A program made the position numbers and the translations under genes. Shown here in pieces: positions 8,897 through 19,700 of a stretch of 64,000 nucleotides of DNA. Each line of letters starts with the position of its first letter. Position 1 is the first letter of the stretch. A model generated the notes under the pieces. It worked only from the letters and a program-made list of their open reading frames with translations. It was not told where the DNA came from and searched no databases. The stretch spans positions 1,302,001 through 1,366,000 of the forward strand of contig JAYQJO010000001.1 in the NCBI GenBank assembly GCA_038142205.1, given 5' to 3'. This stretch comes from UBA7359 sp038142205. GTDB taxonomy: Bacteria; Pseudomonadota; Gammaproteobacteria; Eutrophobiales; Eutrophobiaceae.

Positions 8897-9891
8897 TTAA
8901 TCAGGATTAATCGCAACAACAGTCCGCCCTGATGTTTGTCCTGCCAGCATGTTGTTACATGTTTCAAGCAACTCTTCCAGACTAATGACATTTGTGACTA
9001 TTTTATCCAGATGTTTTGGAGCCAAATCAGTTGCTAATCGTTCCCACAATGGCTGGCGATATTCGGTGGGACATCCTGAAGAAGTAATACCTAAAATACT
9101 GACGCCGCGTAATATAAATGGCATTACAGTTGTATTCAACTGACTTCCCCCGCTAATCCAACTGAAACAATATTTCCCCAAGGCTTCGTTGTTCTGGTCA
9201 ACCAGGCAAGAATATCGCCACCGACATTATCAATCGCGCCTGCCCATTGACCTTTTTCCATGACAGGACCATCCAGTTTTATATTATTGCGATCAAGAAT
9301 ATGAGCTGCGCCCAGCTCCGTAAGCAATTCATTTTTATCATTTTTCCCAGTAACGGCAACAATTTCATAAGCGTGCGAAGAAAGCATATCAATCGCAAAA
9401 TTCCCTACTCCACCTGTCGCACCCGTCACGATAAACTGCCCTGATTCTGGCTTTTGCTTATTTTCTTCCAACCGCTGAATACATAATGCTGCAGTAAAGC
9501 CTGCTGTGCCAATCGCCATGGCTTCAAAAAGCGTCATTGATTCAGGCAAAGGGACCACCCATTCAGCAGGCACTCTCGTATATTCCGAATAACCACCATC
9601 GTGCCCGGTACCCAATTCGTACCCCGTCACAAGAACCTTATCACCTTCTTTGAAGCGTTTATCATTGGACTCAACCACTATCCCAGCCGCATCAATACCG
9701 CCGATGCAGGGAAAACGGCGAATAAATTTCCTTTTTCCCGTTACAGCTAAGGCATCTTTGTAATTAACTGAGGAATACGCTGTTTTTATTAGCACATTAC
9801 CCTGACTCAGATCATCCAAAGTCAATGACTCCAGGCGACTTATTACCTGTTGATCTTCCTCATATACCCTAAAGGCTTTAAATTCAGTCAT
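8897..9891 (-). CDS. acuI: Acryloyl-CoA reductase (YhdH/AcuI-type MDR oxidoreductase), single-base frameshift
   Basis: NADPH-dependent medium-chain reductase of the YhdH/AcuI group, which removes toxic acryloyl-CoA. The first part has AYSSVNYKDALAVTGK, FPCIGGIDAAG and the nucleotide site VTGATGGVGNFA. It breaks after VSVGLAG. The remainder, GGSQLNTTVMPFILRGVSILGI..., continues in the next frame. The cause is a run of five G (minus strand; C run 9147-9151) where six restore the frame. The repaired product is 331 residues, normal for the family. A sequencing or assembly slip is the likely reason. It lies 33 bases upstream of leuC on the same strand. Confidence 0.85.
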
Positions 9892-10035
9892 TTATATCCT
9901 CGAAACATTTACAATTTTCGCTCTGCATGAAACAATTTGGCTCTTTTGTAGACTAAGTTAACAATTAGCTCGGCGGAGTCAGGCTGGGCATTTTACGAGA
10001 CTCGAACAGCAATACCAACCTATGAGCTATAAATA

Positions 10036-10558
10036 ATGAAAAAAATCAGTGCTTTATTTGTTTTACTATTCTCAATTTTCTCCACTAGCCGTTCAAGCAG
10101 ATTTTAATGATGGTGTCGTCACATATTTAATGGGCGATTACGACAAGGCATTCATGACAATGCAATCGCTGGCTGAAACATCTGACCATGGTTATGCTCA
10201 ATACTATATGGGTATGATGTACATGAAAGGTCAAGGTGTTGAACAGGATTATAAATTAGCCAGTCAGTGGTTTCGCAAGGCATCTGAAAAAAGCATCCCG
10301 CAAGCGCAATATAAATTAGGGGATCTCTATTATAAAGGTAGGGGCGTACCCAAAGATTATGAGTTTGCCTATGTCTGGTTTAGCGTTGGTGCTGTTCATA
10401 AGCACAAGCTTTCCATGAGCGCAATAAACAAAGCAAAAGAGAAACTATCAGAAGAAGAGCTGAAAGAGGCAGATAAGCTAATTGCAAAATATTCGAAACA
10501 GTATGGTCCTAAAGAAGACGTTGACCCGAATGAACCGGTTCAAATAGATAACGAATAA
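10036..10558 (+). CDS. Secreted Sel1-repeat protein, signal peptide in a shifted frame
   Basis: From residue about 20 onward it carries two Sel1/TPR-like repeats: AQYYMGMMYMKGQGVEQDYKLA and AQYKLGDLYYKGRGVPKDYE each begin a 36-residue unit. A Lys/Glu-rich tail follows. The mature frame has no good start. ATG at 10036 in another frame gives a clean signal peptide (MKKISALFVLLFSIF). Adding one base near 10074-10084 joins it to PLAVQADFNDG, with cleavage after AVQA. I therefore read one gene with a single missing base. Sel1 proteins usually mediate protein-protein contacts; no partner can be named. It is convergent with the SapC/TpsA operon. Confidence 0.7.
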
Positions 10559-10580
10559 GAAAATAGTTTTTTAACCTAGT

Positions 10581-10889
10581 TTAAGCGTAATACTCAACAT
10601 ACTGACCTGGGCTAGGGTTATTTTCTAGCCCACTCATTTTATTAACGATCTCATTCAATAAGTTAGCCTTATAAAATTTATTATTAGTATTCGAAATAAT
10701 TAAATTTGATTGCTCTGATGAGTTCTTGTGAAAATCAAAATCGTTTATTAATTGAGATTTAAATTGCCTCTTCTTATCATTCCCTGTCGAACTTTTTAAT
10801 ACTTCGACAGGAAGTACTTTCTTTTTTGCAACAGCAGATTGATACCTTGCCGTATTTAAATCCAGTTGAATTGTATTGATAGCATTCAA
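10581..10889 (-). CDS. Small hypothetical protein at the end of the TpsA-SapC operon
   Basis: 102 residues with no signal peptide or membrane segment. It is rich in Asn, Lys and Ser, with a polar N-terminal helix and the C-terminus NNPSPGQYVEYYA. Not recognised. Its start lies 16 bases after the SapC stop on the same strand, which supports co-transcription and argues that it is a real gene. The pattern of a short cytoplasmic protein next to SapC suggests an accessory or regulatory role, but there is no direct evidence. Confidence 0.55.
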   Translation of the reverse strand: MNAINTIQLDLNTARYQSAVAKKKVLPVEVLKSSTGNDKKRQFKSQLINDFDFHKNSSEQSNLIISNTNNKFYKANLLNEIVNKMSGLENNPSPGQYVEYYA

Positions 10890-10905
10890 AATAAATTTAA
10901 ATTAT

Positions 10906-11664
10906 TTAACTTAGGCGCTTCATTAAACTATTCAGATTCTGCAGTGAGCCCAAATGCGCAAAAATTAATTCCATTTGATCGGACTTCACCAATTCAGCTA
11001 TCTGAGCAGGTTTAAGTGCTTTCAATTTTTCCCGATTGATCCCCATAAATCCACCTAAAGCCCCTTTTTCTCCATTTGCAAACTCCATATTCGCCTGCAC
11101 TGGTTCTAAAATATCTAGTTTAGACAAGTTTTCACAAAAAAGTGTTGTCAGATGCACATGTGATTGATAATCCTTTAGAAAGTCAACAGCTTGGTTTAAC
11201 AAATCAAGTTGTTCTCCATTTTTATCAAACAGAGGACTCCCCTCTTTTGCAGTATTGAACCCAGCAAAACTTTCATCAATACAAACAGTAAATGTCGGTT
11301 CGGCATCATTTGGGGTTGCTAATATGAAAGGATACCGACGAACATATGCAGGTATATAATTCGCTGTCCAATTACCTTTGTCATCCACAAAAAGATTTTC
11401 ATTTTTCTTTACACCAAGTAAAGCGACAGGAAAAATCTTATCATCCGCACCTTGGGCAAAAACAATTGGGTATTCCTTTGATATTTGTAGAAACTCTATT
11501 GCCGCAATATAAATACTATTCGTTTCTTTAGTATGCTGATAACCTTCAATTCCTTCTAAATAAAGTTCACCATGAATGTCCTTATTTAGAGGAACTACTT
11601 TTTTATAAAATAAAGGATATATTCCGGTGGCGGTATCACTATCGTTGTTTTTTTCTTTTGCCAT
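10906..11664 (-). CDS. SapC-family protein
   Basis: 252 residues matching the SapC family, named after an S-layer-associated locus; biochemical function unknown. Typical features are YKKVVPLNKDIHGEL near the N-terminus, SKEYPIVFA, YIPAYVRRYPFIL, and a C-terminal part ending with the two-helix segment AQIAELVKSDQMELIFAHLGSLQNL. No signal peptide is visible, so the protein is probably cytoplasmic. It lies 24 bases after the small secreted protein gene, inside what looks like the tpsA operon. The context suggests a part in making, regulating or exporting the giant surface protein; that is inference. Confidence 0.85.
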   Translation of the reverse strand: MAKEKNNDSDTATGIYPLFYKKVVPLNKDIHGELYLEGIEGYQHTKETNSIYIAAIEFLQISKEYPIVFAQGADDKIFPVALLGVKKNENLFVDDKGNWTANYIPAYVRRYPFILATPNDAEPTFTVCIDESFAGFNTAKEGSPLFDKNGEQLDLLNQAVDFLKDYQSHVHLTTLFCENLSKLDILEPVQANMEFANGEKGALGGFMGINREKLKALKPAQIAELVKSDQMELIFAHLGSLQNLNSLMKRLS

Positions 11665-11688
11665 AATTAATTTAAGTATGTAGTTTAT

Positions 11689-12249
11689 TTATTCAAGTTC
11701 GGGTAAATCAGGTAGGTCGCCTAAATCTTCATCGTCTAAAATTTCCTCATCTTCAAACGCTTCTAATTCATCAAGATAACTTGGTAATGCTTCATTCCTT
11801 GCAGACTCTACAGGAAAGTCAGCTTCTTCAATTTCAAACTGAAACTCATCAGCAACAGAGTCTTCACTCTCATATATCTCACCCTTAATTGCATTTAACT
11901 TTTGAAGGTGTGATGAGTAGTTATCATACTCGTTAACATAAGCTGTCAACACCTGCTGAAACTCATCAGGATCTATAACCTCCTCCTGCTTCAAGGTTAA
12001 AACATTAATTCTCTCACTTAATACTTTAAGTAATTCTTTTAGCTCAACTTCTTCAACGTTCACGGTACACAAGTCGTCACCTTCACATTGTGCTAAAGAT
12101 AAAGCAATGCCTGCACCTATTGTTTTAAAAAGTGCAGCTTCCGCTTGTAATTTACTTACTTCGGCATCGGCAGCTTCTTCATTATCAAGAATAGCCGCAG
12201 GCAAATTAATACTGACTATCAATAAAAAAAGAGACAAGAATATTTTCAT
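11689..12249 (-). CDS. Small secreted acidic protein homologous to the TpsA C-terminal module
   Basis: I take MKIFLSLFLLIVSINLPAA at 12249 as the start: a clear signal peptide, ATG one base after the tpsA stop (TAACATG), so translation is probably coupled. Mature protein: a helical part, then FKTIGAGIALSLAQCEGDDLC, coiled-coil-like helices, and a tail of Glu/Asp/Leu/Pro. The TpsA C-terminus has FGQIGSGLALSLSQCEESDGC followed by similar helices and an acidic stretch. The two share LF..IG.G.ALSL.QCE..D.C. The C-x5-C pair could form a disulfide loop in the periplasm or outside. I know of no named family. A cap, anchor or chaperone for TpsA is the natural hypothesis. Confidence 0.75.
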   Translation of the reverse strand: MKIFLSLFLLIVSINLPAAILDNEEAADAEVSKLQAEAALFKTIGAGIALSLAQCEGDDLCTVNVEEVELKELLKVLSERINVLTLKQEEVIDPDEFQQVLTAYVNEYDNYSSHLQKLNAIKGEIYESEDSVADEFQFEIEEADFPVESARNEALPSYLDELEAFEDEEILDDEDLGDLPDLPELE

Positions 12250-12250
12250 G

Positions 12251-13762
12251 TTAATAATAATTTGCCAGTAAATTATTTTTAGAGTCATCTAGACTCAATA
12301 AATGACTACCGTAATGCAGTGTTTGCATGGAATTATAATCACGCGCTTCTGCCGTGAACATCTGTGATCCAGAATGTTCGTATAACCTAGCTTCAGTACC
12401 CTCTAATAATAGTTTAATCTGGTTTTCAATAAATACCGCTTCAGATTTCGCTGCGTCAATAATCTTATCAAGCGCTTCTTGCGTTAACTCAATTCCGATA
12501 GCTTTTCCTAAACGGGCACGTTCTTCAGGGTTTGCTTTTAAACTTGTTAACCACTGTATTCTTGTTTTAACTGTCTCAAGAACTTTTGCTAAACGTTCAA
12601 CTTCATCTGTTGAAACATTTTCATCAAAGAAACTATCATCATCGAGCTCTTCATCAATTTCTTCATCTTCTTCATACTCATCTTCTGCAAAGAAATTTTC
12701 TAATTCTTGACGATAATTATTGAATTCACTTAACTCTTTATTAAATTCTCCTATCAATTCTTCAAGGTCAGCGCGAATATCAGGACTGGACTCTTCAGCT
12801 AACCTTCTTTCAAGTTCAAGTAAACGTGCTTCTAAAGATTGAATTAAATAATTGATTTCATCTTCTAAAATACTTGGAGCACAACCATCAGACTCCTCAC
12901 ACTGTGACAATGATAAGGCTAAACCAGAACCAATCTGACCAAACAGCGTTAATTCTTCTTCAAACAAACCGACATCAATGAACGCTAACGTCTCCAAACC
13001 AACTAGGTTTGATGCAGGATTAAGACTGAAACTAAATGTGACACCCGCTGAAAAACCAGCAGCTGTTAAAAATCCACCATTAATTGAATCTTCAAATAAT
13101 GGATCAGTATCGACATCTTGACTATTACTAATTTCATTAAACTCAATACGACCACCTAGGCCAACAGCTATATCAACTTCATTATTACCCGTTGTTAAAA
13201 TTATATCTAAAGAATCTATTGCAGAATCAGCTACTAATACAATATTTGCGACATCAGCGCCTGCTGTAGTTCCTTGTGAGTCGAGAGTTCTAATTGCGCC
13301 ACCAGTTGTTATAGTACCGGTTGTCCCTCCAAGCTCACCATTCGCACCTATACCAATCGTGCCATTAGGAACTATAATATTTCCATTTAAAACGACATCA
13401 CCAGCCAAAAATGTCATCGAGCCATTTCCAGCTCTAATTAAATCACTACCAATCGTCAATGTCGCCGTATCAACATCAATAACATCGTTATAAAAAGGAT
13501 CTGTTCCATTAGCAATTGTTCCACCAAAGATTAAATGTCCATCTGCTGAAACGCCTAATAATGAATTAATATTGTGCCCTCCGGCACCAATTGTTAAATT
13601 TTGTCCTTCAGGAACTGTGATGGCTAATGAATCAGCAGCAGTCATATTGACAGTTGTTGGAAAGGTTATACCACCCGAATTAGTGACAAATATATTATCA
13701 CCACTTAAAGTTAAAGGTGTTGCAGCGGTTGCAAAATTAAAGTGTTTGCACAAAGGTAACAT
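12251..13762 (-). CDS. TpsA fragment 10: last shaft part and helical acidic C-terminal module
   Basis: 503 codons in frame. To about 13.0 kb it is still beta-type (GGHNINSLLGVSADGHLIFGG). Then DVGLFEEELTLFGQIGSG introduces the ALSLSQCEESDGC motif, with a C-x5-C pair about 215 residues before the end. Long charged helices with heptad-like Leu follow (LEARLLELERRLAEE), then an acidic stretch of mostly Asp/Glu at 12.60-12.68 kb, another helical part, and the C-terminus NNLLANYY. This module resembles the separate secreted protein at 11689-12249. Upstream, 13.76-14.1 kb contains further frame slips and stops. Confidence 0.85.
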   Translation of the reverse strand: MLPLCKHFNFATAATPLTLSGDNIFVTNSGGITFPTTVNMTAADSLAITVPEGQNLTIGAGGHNINSLLGVSADGHLIFGGTIANGTDPFYNDVIDVDTATLTIGSDLIRAGNGSMTFLAGDVVLNGNIIVPNGTIGIGANGELGGTTGTITTGGAIRTLDSQGTTAGADVANIVLVADSAIDSLDIILTTGNNEVDIAVGLGGRIEFNEISNSQDVDTDPLFEDSINGGFLTAAGFSAGVTFSFSLNPASNLVGLETLAFIDVGLFEEELTLFGQIGSGLALSLSQCEESDGCAPSILEDEINYLIQSLEARLLELERRLAEESSPDIRADLEELIGEFNKELSEFNNYRQELENFFAEDEYEEDEEIDEELDDDSFFDENVSTDEVERLAKVLETVKTRIQWLTSLKANPEERARLGKAIGIELTQEALDKIIDAAKSEAVFIENQIKLLLEGTEARLYEHSGSQMFTAEARDYNSMQTLHYGSHLLSLDDSKNNLLANYY

Positions 13763-16700
13763 CTGTAGCAGTTATAGATGTTACGGCTGTGATTTGAAAG
13801 CTCCAGTTAATGTAAGTGTTTGTAAAACATTGATTATCTACTATTGTAGGTTGTTCAATCCGCCCGTACTATTGAAATTAACTGCGCCGTTAAATGTATT
13901 AGCAGCTGAATCTATATGATATTTCTCACTGCATTCGCATTAAACGTTGCAGCATTTGTCACTGTCACATTAGCTGTCAGTGATGTCTCCCAGCAGTCGT
14001 CACCGTTAACGTACCACTTACCGTCGTTGCACCCAAGTCCACCCGCATTCACATCTGTTATCGCAACGTTGTTACCACTCGTAATTGAAACTGTACTGTA
14101 ATTACTCCCAGCCTGATCTAATGTGATGTAAAATCAACGGCTCCCGCCGCCAATGTCGTTGTACCCGCTACCGTTATCGTGCCACTGTCAGTGATCGCCC
14201 CGTTTGCTGTAACGCCTAACGTCCCGCTCACTGTTGATGCACCTATATTAATATTATCCGTATCAATAATAGTAACATTATTGCCGCTCGTAATAGCGAC
14301 TGTGTTGAAATCACTCGCTGCTTCATCCAACGTGATGTTATTACCAGCTCCCGCCGCCAATGTCGACGTACCGGTAACCGTTAATGTTCCACTATCAGTG
14401 ATTCCTGCTGCTGTAACATTTAATGCGCCACCTACTGTAGTTGCTTGTAAATCCAATGCCGTCGTATCAACTATCGTGATATTATTCAGTCCACCTACAC
14501 TATTAAAATCAACCGTACCATTAAATGTGTTGCCAGTTGAATTGAGAATAATATTCGAACCTGCACCGTTTGCATTAAACGTTACTGCATTTGCAACAGT
14601 AAGATTACCACTATCCGTGATATCCCCTGCTGCTGTCGTTACTGTTAAGGTGCCACTTACCGTTGAAGCACCTAAATCAATATTATCCGCATCAGTAATT
14701 GCTACATTATCTTACCACTTGTTATCAAAACAGTGTTGTAGTCACTCGCCGCATCAGCTAACGTAATGTCATTACCTGCACCTGCTGCCAATGTCGTCGT
14801 ACCCGAAACGGTCACTGTTCCGCTGTCGGTAATACCTAAAGCAGTAACATCTAAATCACCGCCCACTGACGTTGTGTGTAAATCTATTGCTGTTGCTGTT
14901 GTACTTAACGTCGCATTACCTGTTGTTGTTAAGCCTATCGTTGTTCCACCACCGGTTACTGTTACTGCATCAATATTAAAACCATTATTATCAAGAAAAC
15001 TAACGTCTCCTGTATTTGCTGCTAAATCGGTTATCGCATTAGCCGTATTCGTTAAAGTAAAGTCGCCGCCAGCACCCAATAACGATAAGCCCGCCGCCGT
15101 TATACCGTTTGTACCTGTCGTTACAGTACCTGTACTGCTTAACTCAACGTTGTTCGCACCGGCATCAATACCATCAACGGAAAAACCGGTGTTATCTTGA
15201 AACGTTAGATCTCCAGCTAATGTTGTATTATCCGCATCCAACGTCGTCACCGCATTGTTCGCACCATTTAAATCAAACGTGCCACCTTCCAGGAATAATG
15301 TAGCCGCAGCAATTGCTTGTGTTTGATCTACGCTACCTGTTGTCGTTAACGTCGTATTACCCGTCGTTGTTAAACCATTTGTTGTCGAACCACCTGTCGC
15401 CGTTACCGTACCAATCGAAAAACCTGAATTATCATTGAAAGTCAACGATTGCCTGTATTACCTGCTAACGTTGTTATCACGTGATTACTTGTATTTAAAT
15501 CATAGTCACCACCTACACCTAATAACGACAAGCCACCTGCGGTTATTACGCCGCCTTCTGTTACGGTATTTGTACTGGTTAACTCAACGTTGTTCGCACC
15601 CGCATCGATGCCATCAATAATAAACGCAGCGTCATTTCTAAACGTTAAATCACCTGTCAATGTCGTGTTGTCAGCATCTAGATTTGCAACAACGTTATTC
15701 GCATCATTCAAATCAAATGTGCCACCTTCCAGGAATAATGTAGCCGCAGCAATTGCTTGTGTTTGATCTACGCTACCTGTTGTCGTTAACGTCGTATTAA
15801 CCGTCGTTGTTAAACCATTTGTTGTCGAACCATCGATCGTTAATGAACCAATTGAAAAACCTGTATTGTCTTGGATATCAACGATGCCTGTATTGCCTGC
15901 TAACGTTGTAATCGCATGATTACTTGTATCTAAATCATAATCACCACCTACACCTAGTAACGACAAGCCACCTGCGGTTATCACGCCGCCTTCTGTTACG
16001 GTATTTGTACTGGTTAATTCAACATCATTCGCACCCGCATCGATACCATCGATGATAAACGCAGCGTCATTTCTAAACGTTAAATCACCTGTCAATGTCG
16101 TGTTGTCAGCATCTAGATTTGCAACAACGTTATTCGCATCATTTAAATCAAATGTGCCGTTCTTTCCAGGAATAATGTAGTTGCAGCAATTGCTTTGCTT
16201 TGATGTTACCGTTACCTGTTGTCGTTAACGTTGTATTACGTTGTCGTTGTTAAACCATTTGTTGTTGTGCCATCGATCGTTAATGAACCAATCGTGAAGT
16301 CTTTGTCCTGAATATCGACATATTGTTTACCCGCTAACGTTGTTATCACGTGATTACTTGTATCTAAATCATAATCACCACCTACACCTAATAACGACAA
16401 GCCTGCTGCGGTTATTACGCCGCCTTCTGTTACGGCGCCATCACTTGCTTAACTCAACGTTGTTCGCGGTTGCATCGATGCCATCAATAATAAACGCAGC
16501 ATCATTTCTAAACGTTAAATCACCTGTCAACGTTATGTTGTCTGCATCCAGATTTGCAACAACATTATTCGCATCATTTAAATCAAATGTGCCACTTTCC
16601 AGGAATAATGTAGCCGCAGCAATTGCTTGTGTTTGATCTACGTTACCTGTTGTCGTTAACGTCGTATTACCCGTCGTTGTTAAACCATTTGTTGTTGTGC

Positions 16701-19700
16701 CATCGATCGTTAATGAACCAATCGTGAAGCCCGAATGTTGTCCTGAATATCGACACCGCCTGTATTACCCGCTAACGTTGTTATCACGTGATTACTTGTA
16801 TCTAAATCATAATCACCACCTACACCTAATAACGACAAGCCTGCTGCGGTTATTACGCCGCCTTCTGTTACGGTATTTGTACTGCTTAATTCAACATTGT
16901 TCGCACCCGCATCGATGCCATCAATGATAAACGCAGCATCATTTCTAAACGTTAAATCACCTGTCAACGTTGTGTTGTCTGCATCCAGATTTGCAACAAC
17001 GTTATTCGCATCATTCAAATCAAATGTGCCACCTTCCAGGAATAATGTAGCCGCAGTGATAGAGCCTACTTGTGTCACACTGCCCGCTGTATTTAAAGTT
17101 GTATCACCGGTAGTAGAAATAGTACCTGCAATACTAACCACATCGGCACCACCACCACCTTCGAGAGTAAAGGTAGTCGATGAACTACTTGTAATGTTTA
17201 TAGTGTCTGCAGCAGTACCAGCATTTAATGTTAGGTTTTCAAACTGATCGCCAAAGGTCATCGTAGCCATGCCTGTTCGAGTAAAAGTGCCAGCATTAGC
17301 ATCTAACCCATAAGTACTTGCATCAGTATCACCTTGATCGTTGATGTTAAAGACGTCTGTATCAGCACCACCTGTTAATGTCATCGTGCCTGCCAAAGGA
17401 TCTAATGAATTACTTCCATTCCCTAAAGTAAAAATATCATTACCCTGACGTCCATCTATTGTACCGATACCACTAAACGCGACACTGTTGACCGTACCGC
17501 TGCGATTGCCCGTAACATCAATAATATCTGCGCCATCCGCAGCCTGTACCACCATCATCGTGACCATCAATTTGACCGGTACCCGCATCCGTAATATCAG
17601 TTATGCCATCACCGTTTAATCCAATGAATTGATAGGTTGCATTCGTACCGACTAAATCAGTAAAACCGAAATAAGGTCCTTTATCTGTATTGGAAACCGT
17701 ACAAGTTCCGCCGGCCGTCGTACAATTAAATTGACTAATGCCGATGCTTTCAAAATCTGTAACGGTACCTTCATCGCCGTTCTCAGTAATGGCTGTGCCA
17801 TTTATAATGTCTGCAGTAGTTTCAGCACCACCATCCACTAAACCAGATATAAAACCACCGTTTATTGTATAAATGTCATCACCGGCTCCACCGGTGGCTG
17901 TACCCGTCACTCCACCACTGAGCGTTAAAGTCGCACCCGTATTGTCTTGACCCCATTGCAGTGTCCAGGGACCGGTCACTAATCCACTGACCGTCAAATC
18001 ACCCTGCGTTGTTATCGCACTCGCATTCGTCGCATCAACAATAAAACCACTTGAGTCAAAAGTTGTGATGTTTGAGGTTGCAGTAAAGCTGTCTGCATTG
18101 AATGCCGCATCAATATCGACTTGCGTACTGTCACTCAATACCACCGCGCCTAAACGTGTAGTTCCGACTACGCCGTTAAAATCAATCGTGCCGCCTCGTA
18201 CCGTTAAGCCTTCAACACCACCCGTTGTCGCATCTACCGTGCCATTGAATGTTGTACCACCGGCAGTACCCGCTGCTGCACCACTACCACCCCGTGTATC
18301 AAGTTCAACTGTCGCACCTAACACCACCGGGTCAGCAAATGTTAAGGCCGCACCGTCACCGCCATCACCGTTAGTCACGCCGTCACCACCTGCAGAGACT
18401 ATATTGCCGTTTAGAGTAATCGTGTTAGCACCTATCGAATCCAATGAGCCCGCACCGGCATTACCGCCATCATCATTGTTTCCAGCACCGGCATGGTCGC
18501 CACCTGATGTCGTTATTGCGCCCACGCCTAAGGTCGTTGCTGCGTTAATTGTTACCGCACCACCATCACTCGCCGCTGAGCCACTACTCGCTGTTCTATT
18601 CGCACCGGTTGTCGTGATGCTGCCCGTTAATGCAATAGCCGCACCGGAGTCTATAGTCACATCACCCGAAGCAACGCCGCTGTCCACTGCCGCACTAGTG
18701 GTTAAATTTCCTGCACCACTAATATTACCGCCCGCATCAATATCGATACCGCCTGTACCGGCAGTCAGATTATTATTTAAAGTAAGTGCATCAACAGAAT
18801 TGAGCACTAATGTCGCGTTGTTACCTAAATTACTGGCATCAGTAACGGTAATATCACCTGTCGTCGTCGTACGGATATCCACCGTCTGAGCATTAGTGGT
18901 ATCGACTGTAATTACACCCAACTCAAGGTTGTTACTGTCAGTGGTAATAAAGATATCGCCGGTATTCGCAGCTGTACCGGTTGTGGTTAAGGTCACTTCA
19001 CCCGCTGCAACTATATTGATAGGACTACCTACCGCGGAACCTATTTCTTGTGCATTAATATTAAACGCCGTTGCACCTAACTGTGTGCTGGTGATCGTGC
19101 CGGTACCCGTTAAATCACCCAGCGCATCAATATCAATGTCCAGACCAGTAATGTTATTCGCGCCAAAGACGATGTCCTGTCCGGAATCGAGTCTAATACC
19201 TCCATTTGCGCCTGCCGCACCAAAACCGCCGCCAGCTTGTGCTGACAAGGTACCGTTAATGATTAAATCGCCTTGGCCGGCTATTTCTGGCGTCGCTTCA
19301 TCTGAAATTAAAAAGATACTACCTGCAAAACCATTAAGTTCCGACTGCATCACCGCCGTCTGTCGTTATCGTCGCGACTGTGACATTACCACTACCGTCA
19401 TTACCAACATCAAAAACCTCAATATTAACGTCACCACCGGCACCACCTATAGTCCCACCACCTGCTGCATCACCGCCTGATGTATTAATTGTACCGGTCA
19501 CCGTGATGTCATTATCGGTACCTACAACATCAGTTACTTGCAATGTGACATCACCACCGTCACCACCGTTACCGCCGACACCAGTATGATCACCGCCGCG
19601 TTGCTGTGATTGATAACGCGTCTATCGTGCCATCCACAGCAGTTACTGAAACATTACCCGCATCAAAGCCCGCACCACCGGCATTATCATCACCCGAGGT

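Noticed and set aside
12250..12288. Longer start for the small secreted protein (13 extra residues)
   Set aside because: It would put a non-typical extension before a clean signal peptide. ATG 12249 directly after the tpsA stop is the natural start.
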